Of a stretch of 64,000 nucleotides of DNA, positions 50,640 through 59,792 are shown piece by piece. The position numbers and the translations under genes are program-made. The notes beneath the pieces were generated by a model. It worked only from the letters and a program-made list of their open reading frames with translations, searched no databases and was not told the DNA's origin. The stretch comes from Schaalia hyovaginalis (lineage in GTDB: Bacteria; Actinomycetota; Actinomycetes; Actinomycetales; Actinomycetaceae): assembly GCF_014208035.1 (NCBI RefSeq), contig NZ_JACHMK010000001.1, positions 1,984,001 through 2,048,000 of the forward strand. Reading direction: 5' to 3'. Every line of letters starts with the position of its first letter. Position 1 is the stretch's first letter.

Positions 50640-51599
50640 CTACGGGAGGCGGAGACTGCGCGCGCTCTTGCGGACGACGAGGACGAGGCAGCCGCCGAGG
50701 GCGAGGGCGAGGAGCCCCCATGCGATCGGCGTCGTGTCGAGGGCGGGAAGGGGCCGGCCCGTCGCTTCGGAGACGATCCCCATGAGGGTCGCCGAGGCGA
50801 CGACGAGCGCGCACAGGATCGAGATCGCGGTGACGATCGCGTTGAAGCGCGCGCGGGTCGCCTCCTGGGCGCTCGTGTAGACGTAGAGCATGAGATTCGC
50901 GTTCACGGAGTCCCCGAGGGTCATGGCCGCCGTGAAGGCCAGTGGCAGCGCCATGAGGACGAGCGGGGCCGATCCCGACATCGTCGCGAGCGCGGTCATC
51001 ATGAGGAGGGCGATCGTCGACGCCGTGTCGAATCCGAGGCCGAAGAGGATCCCGAAGAGGTAGATGTGCCCGACGTGGCGGACCTTCGACAGGGGCTTCG
51101 AGAGGAGACGCGCCCACGGCCCCTTCGGTCCGTGCGAGCCGTGGTGGTGGGAGAGGTTCGGGACGTTCGCCGCGGCGACGGCGAGAAGGTATGAGGCCGA
51201 GACTCCCGCGCCGATGAGACCGAGGACCCTCGCGGCGCCCGACTCCGCGCCGACGATGTCGCGGATCCATGCCGCGCCGCTCGTGACGGCGAGGCCGGCG
51301 ACGAGGACGACCGTCGAATGGCCGAGGCTGAAGGCGAGGCCGACGCCTTCGGGGGCGCGCCCTTCGCCGAGGAACTTGCGGGTGGATCCGTCGATCATGC
51401 ACAGGTGGTCGGCGTCGAGGGCGTGGAGGAGGCCCCGCGAGTAGGCGAAGGCCGCGAGCGCGAAGGGCACGGCGCCGCAGGCGCGCCCGGCGATGAGGAG
51501 GACGAGGGCGAGGAGGTGGATCCCCGCGATGACGAGGATCGTCGGCAGGTGTTTGATCCGCGCCCCTGCGCGCAGGGCCCGCATGCTGTCAGTGCTCAT
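50640..51599 (-). CDS. Nickel/cobalt permease (NixA/HoxN family)
   Basis: The 319-residue protein has about eight helices. The family signatures are RGLLHALDADHLCMIDGSTRK (H-x4-D-H metal site in TM2), SLGHSTVVLVAGLAV and LFGILFGLGFDTASTIALL. A His-rich loop (LSHHHGSHG) may collect metal. Its start overlaps the larC stop by 11 bases, so it is the last gene of the lar operon and should supply nickel for the lactate racemase cofactor. Confidence 0.93.
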   Translation of the reverse strand: MSTDSMRALRAGARIKHLPTILVIAGIHLLALVLLIAGRACGAVPFALAAFAYSRGLLHALDADHLCMIDGSTRKFLGEGRAPEGVGLAFSLGHSTVVLVAGLAVTSGAAWIRDIVGAESGAARVLGLIGAGVSASYLLAVAAANVPNLSHHHGSHGPKGPWARLLSKPLSKVRHVGHIYLFGILFGLGFDTASTIALLMMTALATMSGSAPLVLMALPLAFTAAMTLGDSVNANLMLYVYTSAQEATRARFNAIVTAISILCALVVASATLMGIVSEATGRPLPALDTTPIAWGLLALALGGCLVLVVRKSARSLRLP

Positions 51600-53076
51600 C
51601 GTCTTCTTCCTTCCCTGTGAGATCGGTGCCGGTCCCGTGTTCGTCGAGGACGGCCCCCGGCACGAGCCCCGCGGCGACGATCGCCGCGGCCGCCCGTTGG
51701 GCGAGATCGGATTCGTGGCATCCGCTGCGGCGGGCGAGCTCGGCGATCGATGACCATTCGGCCTGCGCGTGGACGACGCGTCCTCGGCGTTCGCCGATCT
51801 TGACGAGGAGCGTTCCGCTCCCGTTCGGCAGGTCGATCGCGATCGAGCGCCACCGGCGGTCGAGGGCCGTTCGCAGGATCGGCGTCTGGCGCACGCCGAG
51901 GGTCGAGGTCCTCGTCAGGAGGACCTCGACCGCGTCCGCCCGGTGCCCGTCGTCGACGAGGGCCGAGATCGTGAGGGCGGGGCGGCCCTTCTTCATGTGG
52001 ATCGGCGTCGCCCACGCGTCGAGGGCGCCGACCCCGAGGAGGGCGTCGATGACGCCGGGGACGAGGCGATGATCGAGGTCGTCGATGTTCGCCGCGATCT
52101 CGACGAGGGACGAGGACGCATCATCGGTGTTCGAGGGGGCGGAAGCGTGGAGGGCCCCGCGCCCGGCCTCCCCCCTCGTCGGCGCGGGGCTCGCGTCCTC
52201 GTCGATGAGGACGACGCGGACGACGTTCGCCCAGGCGGGGAAGTCCTTGGCTCCGGCGCCCACGCCGTTCGCGAGCGGCGTGCCGGAGGGGAGGCTGCTC
52301 GCGGCGGGGGCGAGGGCGCGGATGAGGGCGAGGCCCGTCGGGGTCGCGAGCTCACCGATGTCGCGAGAATCGGCCGGCAGCGCCGCCTCCTCCTCATGAC
52401 CGGGGGCTGCCTCGTGGGAGTGAGGGTGAGGGGCGTGGGCGTGCTCATGGGCGTGCGCGTGGTGATGCGTCTCGTCGTGCGCGTGCTCGTGAAGATGCGC
52501 GGAGTCCGCTGCGTCGGCCTTCGCGGGCAGTGCCCGGACCGTCCAGCCGGTCGCGAGTTCGAGGACGGCGGGCACGGGCACGGGCATCGCGCCGTGGGCC
52601 GCGCGGACCCGGCCGTTGCCGAGTGCGACCCAGGACGCGCGGACCTCGTCGACGCCGAGGAGCCGGATCGCCTCGCAGCTCCCGACGACGTCGGCGATCG
52701 CGTCGAGGCCGCCCACCTCGTGGAAGTGGACCTCGTCGAGGCCGAAGCCGTGGACCTTCGCCTCGACGCGGGCGAGTGCTTCGAAGACAGCGAGCGAACG
52801 TCGACGGGTGAGCGGGTGGAGGGCGGACTCCTCGAGGAGGGCGCGGATCGCCGCCCATGTCCGTTCGCACGAGCGGTCGCCGACTTGGACGACTCGGGCC
52901 CGGCGGGCGCGCATCGCGCCGCGGCGGGTCTGCTCGGTCGACAGCTCGATCGCGCCGGGGACGACCGCGTCGATCGCGGCGCGCACTCCCCCGATCGGGG
53001 CTCCTGCGTCGATGAGGGCGCCGAGCAGCATGTCGCCCGCGACTCCCGCGGTCGCGTCGATCCAGAGGGTGGTCAT
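51589..53076 (-). CDS. larC: Nickel-inserting cyclometallase LarC (single fused frame)
   Basis: The 495-residue LarC inserts nickel into the pyridinium-3,5-bisthiocarboxylate mononucleotide cofactor with CTP. The N-terminus TLWIDATAGVAGDMLLGALIDAG and FHEVGGLDAIADVVGSCEAI are family motifs; the second half has EIAANIDDLDHRLVPGVID and ATPIHMKKGRPALTISAL. A His-rich stretch (about 225-255; HLHEHAHDETHHHAHAHEHAH) links the halves and likely stores nickel. In Lactiplantibacillus plantarum the two halves are joined by a programmed frameshift; here one frame covers both. ATG 53076 follows AGGAG. Confidence 0.95.
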   Translation of the reverse strand: MTTLWIDATAGVAGDMLLGALIDAGAPIGGVRAAIDAVVPGAIELSTEQTRRGAMRARRARVVQVGDRSCERTWAAIRALLEESALHPLTRRRSLAVFEALARVEAKVHGFGLDEVHFHEVGGLDAIADVVGSCEAIRLLGVDEVRASWVALGNGRVRAAHGAMPVPVPAVLELATGWTVRALPAKADAADSAHLHEHAHDETHHHAHAHEHAHAPHPHSHEAAPGHEEEAALPADSRDIGELATPTGLALIRALAPAASSLPSGTPLANGVGAGAKDFPAWANVVRVVLIDEDASPAPTRGEAGRGALHASAPSNTDDASSSLVEIAANIDDLDHRLVPGVIDALLGVGALDAWATPIHMKKGRPALTISALVDDGHRADAVEVLLTRTSTLGVRQTPILRTALDRRWRSIAIDLPNGSGTLLVKIGERRGRVVHAQAEWSSIAELARRSGCHESDLAQRAAAAIVAAGLVPGAVLDEHGTGTDLTGKEEDDEH

Positions 53077-53150
53077 GGGATCTCCTGAATTCGTTCCGAA
53101 AGCACTGCCCGGTCCCGCCGAGGGGCTGAGGCTCGGCGGGACGGGCGGGG

Positions 53151-53876
53151 TCACAGGCCGAGCGGCAGGACGTAGCGGAGGAAGAGCGCCGCGGCGATCG
53201 CGCCGACGAAGGGCGCGGTGCCCGGGACGATGAGCCCGTAGGCCCAGTCGTTGTCCGCCTTGTTCTTGATGGGCAGCACCTGGTAGGCGAGCCTCGGGCC
53301 GAGGTCGCGGGCCTGGTTCATCGCGAAGCCCGTGGTTCCGCCCAGGCCCATGCCGACCGCCCAGACGATGAGTCCGACGGCGATGGGGAGCTGGACGGTG
53401 AAGTTCGGGTTCTTGTCGACGGCGAGGATCGCGGTGAGGAAGATCGTCGTCGCGAGCGCCTCGACGAAGTAGTTGCGCGGGAGGTTCCGGCAGTTGGGGT
53501 TCGTCGAGAAGATGTTGCGCACGGCGATCGGGTCGACCTCGTCCGCGGAGGCCTTGAAGTGGTCGGCGTACATCACCCACACGATGAGGGCGCCGACGAA
53601 GGCGCCGAGCAGGTCGGCGATGGCGACGGGGACGAACATCGACCACGGGAGGAGGCCGAGGATCGCCTGGGTGAGGGCCATCGCCGGGTTGATGCACACG
53701 CCGCCGAAGATCCACAGGACGACGGAGATGCCGAAGGCCCAGGTCGTGATCGCGAAGATGTGGCCGGAGCCGCGGTACTTCGTCTTGACGAGGACTTCGT
53801 CGCTGTGGACGCCGACGCCGAAGAGGATCATGAGGCCGGTTCCGAGGAACTCGAAGAGCAGTCGCTGCCAGTCCAT
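53151..53876 (-). CDS. larD: Lactate channel LarD (aquaglyceroporin family)
   Basis: The 241-residue MIP-family channel has six helices. The first pore loop has the normal NPA (GGVCINPAMALTQA). The second reads TGFAMNQARDLGPRLAY, with Gln instead of Pro in NPA but the selectivity-filter Arg kept. Placement between larA and larC makes D/L-lactic acid the likely solute, as for LarD of lactobacilli; glycerol passage is possible. ATG 53876 behind an AGGGAGA site. Confidence 0.9.
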   Translation of the reverse strand: MDWQRLLFEFLGTGLMILFGVGVHSDEVLVKTKYRGSGHIFAITTWAFGISVVLWIFGGVCINPAMALTQAILGLLPWSMFVPVAIADLLGAFVGALIVWVMYADHFKASADEVDPIAVRNIFSTNPNCRNLPRNYFVEALATTIFLTAILAVDKNPNFTVQLPIAVGLIVWAVGMGLGGTTGFAMNQARDLGPRLAYQVLPIKNKADNDWAYGLIVPGTAPFVGAIAAALFLRYVLPLGL

Positions 53877-53932
53877 GGTGTCTCCCTGTTTTCTCTATCT
53901 ATGTTGTGCGGGACGGGTGGGTCGGGTGGGTG

Positions 53933-55207
53933 TCACTTGACGATGACGGAGAGGCCGTCGCGGATGACCGCGACCTTCGCTTCGGGGCCCTCGATCTCGA
54001 AGGCGCGGGCGAGGGCCTCCTCGAAGCTCCTCGCGAGCTCCATGTGCATGCCGGTGACGAGGGCGGGATCGACGAGGTCGGACACGAGGATCACGCGGTG
54101 GTGGACGAGGATCCGGGCGAGGATCTGGCTCGTCCACTGGTCGGGGACGGTGTCGAGGCGCGGGGTGTTGATCGCCGCCTCGAGGAACTCCTTGGGGTCG
54201 GCGACGTCGGCGAGGTTGCGGTAGAAGCCCTCGCCGCCGTGTCCGTCAGCGCAGCCCGCGACCATGATGATGACGCCGCCCTCCTTGTTCGTCGCCTCTG
54301 CGGCGGTCATCCCCTTGACGGCCTGGTAGATGTTCTGGTCGAGGGGAAAGCCGCCGTTCGTCGACACGGCGATGTCGCAGGGGAGTGCGGGGACGGTCGC
54401 GAGCTTCTCGACGAAGTCGCAGCCGACCTTGTGGGCCTCGACCATGTCCCCGGCGAAGGAGGCGATGATCTTCTTCTCGCCGTCGAGGACGACGTTGACG
54501 ATGAAGGCGAGGCCGGCGGTGCGGGCCGCCCATTCCATGTCCTCGTGGATGGGGTTGTGGGCGAGGTTGCCGGTGCGGGCCTTGTCGGAGTCGATGAATT
54601 CGCCGGAGTGGTTCGCCATGATCGTCTTGTAGGAGGCGACGCCGGGCAGGACGGCCTTGCGCCCGCCGGAGAAGCCGGCAAAGAAGTGGGATTCGATGAA
54701 GCCCTCGGCGAGGAGGAGGTCGGCCTCGTAGGCGATGCGGTTGATGATCGCGTCCCCGCCGGAGGGGAGCTGGCCGATCTTCACCATCGCGTCATCATCG
54801 GTGGAGATGTGCATGACGATCTCCTCGTTGGCGACGATCTCCTCGCCGTACTTGTCGATGAGCTCGTCGCGGGTGGAGGGGCGGTGGAAGCCGGTGGCGA
54901 CGAGGATGCGGATGCGCGCGTCGGGGGCGACCGAGCGGATGCGGCGCAGGATGATCGGCGTGATGATGCGGCTCGGGACGGGGCGCGTGTGGTCGGAGGA
55001 GATGAGGACGATGTCCTTCTTCCCCTTCGCGAGTTCCTCGAGGCTCGGCGAGCCGATGGGGTTGTCGAGGGAGCGTTCGACGGTTTCGGCCTCGCCGAGG
55101 GGGTTGCGGAAGTCCTCGGCGCCGGACTGGATGAGCCCTGCGAAGTTCTTCTCGGGGATACTCGCCTCGATCGTGCGGCGGTCGTAGGGCAGGGTGATGC
55201 TCGGCAT
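53933..55207 (-). CDS. larA: Lactate racemase LarA (nickel-pincer enzyme)
   Basis: This 424-residue enzyme interconverts L- and D-lactate by hydride transfer to a nickel-pincer nucleotide. Residues known from the L. plantarum enzyme are all here at the same numbers: His108 (VATGFHRPS), His174 (FIESHFFAG), Lys184, which binds the cofactor (SGGRKAVLPG), and His200 (MANHSGEF). SSDHTRPVPSR is at about 71-80. ATG 55207 has AGGAGG. D-lactate can serve wall synthesis or lactate use. LarA relatives acting on other 2-hydroxy acids exist, but the full lar context supports lactate. Confidence 0.95.
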   Translation of the reverse strand: MPSITLPYDRRTIEASIPEKNFAGLIQSGAEDFRNPLGEAETVERSLDNPIGSPSLEELAKGKKDIVLISSDHTRPVPSRIITPIILRRIRSVAPDARIRILVATGFHRPSTRDELIDKYGEEIVANEEIVMHISTDDDAMVKIGQLPSGGDAIINRIAYEADLLLAEGFIESHFFAGFSGGRKAVLPGVASYKTIMANHSGEFIDSDKARTGNLAHNPIHEDMEWAARTAGLAFIVNVVLDGEKKIIASFAGDMVEAHKVGCDFVEKLATVPALPCDIAVSTNGGFPLDQNIYQAVKGMTAAEATNKEGGVIIMVAGCADGHGGEGFYRNLADVADPKEFLEAAINTPRLDTVPDQWTSQILARILVHHRVILVSDLVDPALVTGMHMELARSFEEALARAFEIEGPEAKVAVIRDGLSVIVK

Positions 55208-55286
55208 GATGCCTCCTGGGGTGCGGGGTATGGGTTTCGAGGGCGGGGCCGCGCACCGTGGGAGGTGAGCGGATGAATGCGGGCGC

Positions 55287-55979
55287 TTATCGCGGTGCCG
55301 TGATCTGTGCGGCGAGGTGCCCGGCGCCGTAGCCGTTGTCGATGTTGACGACGCCGACTCCGGGGGCGCAGGCGTTGAGCATGGTGAGGAGCGGCGCGAG
55401 GCCGTTGAAGGCGGCCCCGTAGCCGACGGAGGTGGGGAGTGCGACGACGGGGCAGGAGACGAGTCCGGCGATGAGGCCGGGCAGGGCGCCGTCCATCCCC
55501 GCGGCGACGATGATCGCTCCGGCGGCCCGGAACTCGCCGGTGCGGGCGAGGGTCCGGTGGACGCCGGCGATGCCGACATCGGCGATGAGGGAGGCTTCGC
55601 GCCCGAGGTAGCGGGCGGTGAGGAGCGCTTCGCGGGCGATCGGCAGGTCGGAGGTTCCGGCACAGGCGACGAGGACGCGCAGGCCTTGCGGGCTGGGCGG
55701 GGTCGGGGGCCAGGCGAGGAAGCGGGCGACGGGGTCGTGGTGGGCGTCGGGGAGGATCTCGAGGATCGCCGCGGCTTTCTCCTCGTCCACCCGCGTGAAG
55801 AGGTGGTGCGTGTCGGGGTGGTCGGTGATGAGGCGGGCGATCGTGCGCAGGTCCTCACGTGATTTGCCCTCGCAGTAGATCGCCTCGGGGTAGCCGCGGC
55901 GGCGGACCCGGTCGACGTCGAGTTCGACGACGCCGGGTTGTGCCGCTCGGGCCGCGCTCTGCGTCGAATGCTCAGCCAC
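55287..55979 (-). CDS. larB: Cofactor synthase LarB (carboxylase/hydrolase)
   Basis: The 230-residue AIR-carboxylase-related enzyme carboxylates nicotinate adenine dinucleotide and splits it, the first step of the nickel-pincer cofactor. Family parts: GYPEAIYCEGKSREDLRTIARLI, VACAGTSDLPIAREALLTARYLG, VAAGMDGALPGLIAGLVSCPVVALPTSVGYG and NIDNGYGAGHLAAQI. The GTG start (55979) overlaps the larE stop by 8 bases and uses GGAGG inside larE. Confidence 0.95.
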   Translation of the reverse strand: MAEHSTQSAARAAQPGVVELDVDRVRRRGYPEAIYCEGKSREDLRTIARLITDHPDTHHLFTRVDEEKAAAILEILPDAHHDPVARFLAWPPTPPSPQGLRVLVACAGTSDLPIAREALLTARYLGREASLIADVGIAGVHRTLARTGEFRAAGAIIVAAGMDGALPGLIAGLVSCPVVALPTSVGYGAAFNGLAPLLTMLNACAPGVGVVNIDNGYGAGHLAAQITAPR

Positions 55980-56865
55980 GGGGCGCCTCCGTGAGGAGGG
56001 TGAGGCTGAAGAGTCCGGATTGGAGGCCTGCGAGGTCGAAAGCGACGTGGAGGAATCCGGCCTCGCGGACCCCGGCGATGATCGCTGCGCGCACCTCGGG
56101 ATCGAGAAGGCGGGCGAGTTCGGCCTCGGGGACCTCGATGCGCGCGACCGCGCCGTGGTGGCGGACCCGGCAGTCGGAGAAGCCGTGGGCGCGGACGACG
56201 GATTCGGCGTCTTCGATCTGGCGGAGTTTGGCGGGCGTCACCTCCTCGCCGTGGGGGATTCGGGAGGCGAGGCAGGGGGCGGCGGGTTTGTCGGCGACGG
56301 GGAGGCCGAGGGCGCGGGCGAGCGCCCGGACCCTCGCCTTCGTCAGGCCGGCCGCTGCGAGGGGCGCGAGGACCCGATGTTCTCGGGCGGCCGCAGATCC
56401 GGGGCGGTCCGGGCGGGCCGAGTCGTCGTGGTTTTCGCCGTAGGCGACGGCGTCGAGCCGGTACTCGGCGACGATTGTCTCGTCGATCGCGGTGAAGAGC
56501 GCGGACTTGCAGAAGAAGCAGCGGTCGAGGCCGTTCGCCCGGTATCCGGCGAGCTCCCCCTCGCCGGGATCGAATTCGACGAGTTCGACGCCGATGCGGG
56601 AGGCGACGTTGCGGGCGATCCTCCGTTCCGAGGCGGCAAGTGAGGGCGAGACGCCGAGGAGGGCGAGGACGCGGTCACGGCCGAGAGCCTCGGCTGCGAC
56701 GGCGAGGAGAAGTGCGGAGTCGACGCCGCCGGAGTAGGCGACGCCGAGGCGGGTGACGCCGAGGAGTTCGGCGGCGATGGCGTCGAAGTCGGCGCGCTCG
56801 GCGTCGTCGAGACGATCGCGGACATCGTCGGCGCGGGCCGACGCGGGAGCGAGAACCGTGGTCAT
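55972..56865 (-). CDS. larE: Sacrificial sulfur transferase LarE
   Basis: The ~297-residue PP-loop ATPase adds sulfur to the LarB product in two rounds. PP-loop SGGVDSALLL is at 45-54, RCFFCKSALF at about 114-123 and the cofactor region YGENHDD at 141-147. Cys197 lies in PCLASRIPHGEEVT, equivalent to the Cys that gives up its sulfur in L. plantarum LarE. The ATG at 56865 is preferred; ATG 56892 is possible. It is the first gene of the operon larE-larB-larA-larD-larC-nickel permease, and its promoter must lie in the short divergent region to the HTH gene. Confidence 0.94.
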   Translation of the reverse strand: MTTVLAPASARADDVRDRLDDAERADFDAIAAELLGVTRLGVAYSGGVDSALLLAVAAEALGRDRVLALLGVSPSLAASERRIARNVASRIGVELVEFDPGEGELAGYRANGLDRCFFCKSALFTAIDETIVAEYRLDAVAYGENHDDSARPDRPGSAAAREHRVLAPLAAAGLTKARVRALARALGLPVADKPAAPCLASRIPHGEEVTPAKLRQIEDAESVVRAHGFSDCRVRHHGAVARIEVPEAELARLLDPEVRAAIIAGVREAGFLHVAFDLAGLQSGLFSLTLLTEAPRG

Positions 56866-56967
56866 GTCGATCGAGTGTATGGTCGGATGCATGACAATAA
56901 ACTGTCGCTTTCGCTGCGAGAGCGTCGAGGTCGGAAATCCCGGCATGCACGGGATTCGCGAGCAGCG

Positions 56968-58140
56968 ATGAGCCCCGCGAGGCCAGTGATTCCACGGATC
57001 TCACCGCTTCGAGCTCGGGTCCTCGAACGTGTGGCTTTCGACCCGATCACACGACCCGAGGACGCGATCCGGGCGAGTTCGCTCCTCCTCGCCTCACAAG
57101 GTGTGTCGAACGAGACACTCGCCCGGGAGTTTTCCCGATCGCCGACGACGACCCGCGCGTGGCGGAGGGCCTTCGACGCGCAGGGGATCGCCTCCTTCGC
57201 GGGTCGCGCGAAAGGCGCGGGCAGGCCCGCGTCGATCCCCGGGCTCGAACTCAAGGAGCTCGTCGAAGCGATCGCGAGGAACGACCGCCTCCCCGAACCG
57301 GCTTCGACGCGCGAGCTCTCCGCCCGACTCGGGGTGAGCGCCTCGACGGTCACGCGGGTCCGAGCCGACCTGCGGATCGCTCCCGAGGGGCGCCCCCTCC
57401 CCCGCCACCGGCTCGTCGAGATCGCGGGCGCCCTCCTCACCGCCGATCTCGCGGCGATCGCCCTCGTCCTCGATCCCGTGACGAGCCGGGCCTTTCTCCG
57501 CTCGAGGCGCGGGCCCCACATGAACGGCACCTGCCCGGGCGGCCTCGTCGCCGCGATGACCGCCCTCGATGTGCTCCGGCCGAGAACGGAGGGGCCGGCG
57601 AGAGGGCGCGAAGGGGAGGAGGAGCGCCTCGCGCGGGCCGAAGGCGAGTGGGAGGAGTTCCTCCTCGCGCTCCTCGCCGAGCGGCCTCCCGGCGCGCATC
57701 TCCACATCGTCGCGTCCGGCCCCTTCGACCTCGCGGAGCCAGCCGCCCACCTCATCGCCGACCGTGAAGCGGCGGGCGAGCCCGTGCGTCGGGCGGAGCT
57801 CCTGCGGATTCGGCGCGTGCCGGCCGCCGCGTGGAGCCACGGTCGGCTCACGCTCCTCGCCCGCGTCCTCCGCTCGGCGCCGGCGCGCGGCGCCTTCGAC
57901 ACGCTCCCCGAGCTCCTGCGCTCCCTCGACGCTTCGCTGGAGAAGGCGGAGCGGCGAGCGGGCCGCGCCTCGCTCAGCCGCTCGTGGGTCCTCAGCCGCC
58001 CCGTGCTCGAGGCTCGCGCGCGGGCCTCGCGCGCCGACCTCATTGAACGGATCCGCGAGTTCTCGCCGATTCAGACGATCGTGCGCTCGTCCCCGACCTC
58101 GGGCGCCTCGAGTCGCATGAGGAGCGCGCTCCACCGGTGA
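56968..58140 (+). CDS. HTH protein resembling a domesticated IS630-type transposase, divergent from the lar operon
   Basis: The ~390-residue protein has two N-terminal helix-turn-helix units like the paired-type DNA-binding part of IS630/Tc1 transposases: QGVSNETLAREFSRSPTTTRAWRRAFDAQG and TRELSARLGVSASTVTRVRADL. The rest (LLTADLAAIALVLDPVTSRAFLRSRRG...) only vaguely recalls a DDE core and shows no clear catalytic triad. No terminal repeats flank it. Its position makes it a candidate lar regulator; in lactobacilli the regulator LarR is a Crp/Fnr protein instead. Start is uncertain: ATG 56968, ATG 56887 and GTG 56875 are in frame, the latter two overlapping or nearly meeting larE. Confidence 0.6.
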   Translation: MSPARPVIPRISPLRARVLERVAFDPITRPEDAIRASSLLLASQGVSNETLAREFSRSPTTTRAWRRAFDAQGIASFAGRAKGAGRPASIPGLELKELVEAIARNDRLPEPASTRELSARLGVSASTVTRVRADLRIAPEGRPLPRHRLVEIAGALLTADLAAIALVLDPVTSRAFLRSRRGPHMNGTCPGGLVAAMTALDVLRPRTEGPARGREGEEERLARAEGEWEEFLLALLAERPPGAHLHIVASGPFDLAEPAAHLIADREAAGEPVRRAELLRIRRVPAAAWSHGRLTLLARVLRSAPARGAFDTLPELLRSLDASLEKAERRAGRASLSRSWVLSRPVLEARARASRADLIERIREFSPIQTIVRSSPTSGASSRMRSALHR

Positions 58141-58365
58141 AATGCGACGCGGAGCGCAGGCTTCGAAGGGCGCCGCTCGCTCGCCATGGCCGCGAGGAAG
58201 ATCCCGAGGCAGGCGAGATGATCGGGCCCTCGATCGTGATCCATCCCGGATGCGGATCGAAGGAACCACTCACGCCGACAGGCGATGCGGCCCACGTGAA
58301 AGGGGGCGACCTTGCCGACGAGGGGATGGGAGGGCGACGGAGCATCTCCCCTCTCGTGCCTCGTC

Positions 58366-58394
58366 TTGGCCATGCACGCCGCAGCGGGGATACT
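58366..58394 (+). promoter_or_regulatory. Sigma-70-type promoter of the amidohydrolase gene
   Basis: TTGGCC (58366-58371) and GATACT (58389-58394) are separated by 17 bases, ~50 bases upstream of the ATG. The rest of the 304-base stretch 58,141-58,444 shows no gene. Confidence 0.55.
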
Positions 58395-58444
58395 CTCGAC
58401 GCAGTGATCACGCATCGGAGACGGAGGGGAAGGACGAGGAGCAG

Positions 58445-59737
58445 ATGAACACGAGGCAGCGCGACGCGGCCCGGGACGCACTCGACCAACGGGCGGAGGA
58501 GACGGCGGGCGACGTGATCGCGTGGAGGCACCACCTCCACGCGCACCCGGAGCTGTCGAACCGCGAGGAGTCGACCGCGGCCTTCATCGCGGCCCGACTC
58601 GCGCAATTCAGTCTCGACGAGATCCGGACCGGCATCGCAGGGCACGGGGTCGTCGGTGTCCTGCGCGGCGGCGTGCCCGGAGACGGCACGGTCGTCCTGC
58701 GCGCCGACATGGACGCCCTGCCGGTCCCCGATGAGTCCGGCGTCCCCTTCGCGTCGACCGCCGTCGATGAGACCTATCCGGGAGGCCCTTTCCCTGTCTC
58801 CCACGCCTGCGGGCACGACTGCCACATGGCCATGCTCCTCGGCGCGATGCGGATCCTCGCCGAGCAGCGCGATTCGCTCCCCGGAACGGTCCTCGCCGTC
58901 TTCCAGCCCGCCGAGGAAGGAGCGCCCCTTCCTGAGGTCGGGGGTGCGCGCGAAATGATCGCCGCCGGAGCACTCGAGGGATTCGCACCGACGATGGCCT
59001 TCGGCATGCACGTTCAGCCCTTCCCCAAGGGCACGGTCGCCCTCATGGAGGGCACGCAGTTCGCGGCCTCTTCGATGCTGAGGATTCGGGTGACGGGCGA
59101 GCAGGTCCACGGCTCGACCCCGTGGATGGGCGTCGACCCCATGCCCGCCGTCGGCGCGATCCTCACCGGGATCGGACAGCTCTACCGGCGGTCGGATGCC
59201 TTCACACCCTTCACCGTCTCCATCGGTCACGTCGAGGACGTCGGCCGATTCAACGTCATCGGCCGGGAAGTCTGCCTGTGGGGGACGATCCGCGCCCTCG
59301 ACGACCGCACGATGGCCGAGGTCGAGGAGCATGTGCGCGAACTCGTCTCCGGATCGGCCGGGGCCTTCGGATGCCGGGCCGAGGTTGAGGTCCTCCAACC
59401 GGTCCCCGCCCTGACGAACACTCCCAAGTGGGTTGACGCGCTCCGCCCTTCGATTGCGGCGATCGTCGGTGAGGACGCGGTCTTCGCGCCGGCGCCGACT
59501 CTCGGCTACGACGACGTCTCCGAATTCGTCGGCGTCTACGGCGGCCTCTACATTGGCCTCGGCGTCCAAGACACCGAGTTCGTCGAGGGAGTGCTCCGAC
59601 CCGTTCAAGGGGGACGCGGAGCGGTCCCCAACCATCATCCGGCCTTCTACGCGGACGACGAGGCGCTCATCAACGGGGTGCGCCTTCACGCGAGGGTCGC
59701 ACTCGATCACCTGTGGAGTCGCGTCGAGGAGGAGTGA
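58445..59737 (+). CDS. M20-family amidohydrolase (hippurate/IAA-amino-acid hydrolase type)
   Basis: The 430-residue two-metal peptidase/amidohydrolase has WRHHLHAHPELSNREEST, VLRADMDALPV, the metal ligands in HACGHDCHMAMLLGAM, FQPAEEG with the catalytic Glu, the lid domain near 200-310 (HGSTPWMGVDPMPA) and NHHPAFYADDEAL at the end. It hydrolyses N-acyl or N-aminoacyl amides; the exact substrate is unknown. ATG 58445 follows GAGGAGC. It stands alone, with an exporter gene convergent. Confidence 0.92.
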   Translation: MNTRQRDAARDALDQRAEETAGDVIAWRHHLHAHPELSNREESTAAFIAARLAQFSLDEIRTGIAGHGVVGVLRGGVPGDGTVVLRADMDALPVPDESGVPFASTAVDETYPGGPFPVSHACGHDCHMAMLLGAMRILAEQRDSLPGTVLAVFQPAEEGAPLPEVGGAREMIAAGALEGFAPTMAFGMHVQPFPKGTVALMEGTQFAASSMLRIRVTGEQVHGSTPWMGVDPMPAVGAILTGIGQLYRRSDAFTPFTVSIGHVEDVGRFNVIGREVCLWGTIRALDDRTMAEVEEHVRELVSGSAGAFGCRAEVEVLQPVPALTNTPKWVDALRPSIAAIVGEDAVFAPAPTLGYDDVSEFVGVYGGLYIGLGVQDTEFVEGVLRPVQGGRGAVPNHHPAFYADDEALINGVRLHARVALDHLWSRVEEE

Positions 59738-59792
59738 AGGGGACGGGCCCTCACTCCTCCGGCCCCCTCCCCTGCTGCTTCGGCAGCTTTCC

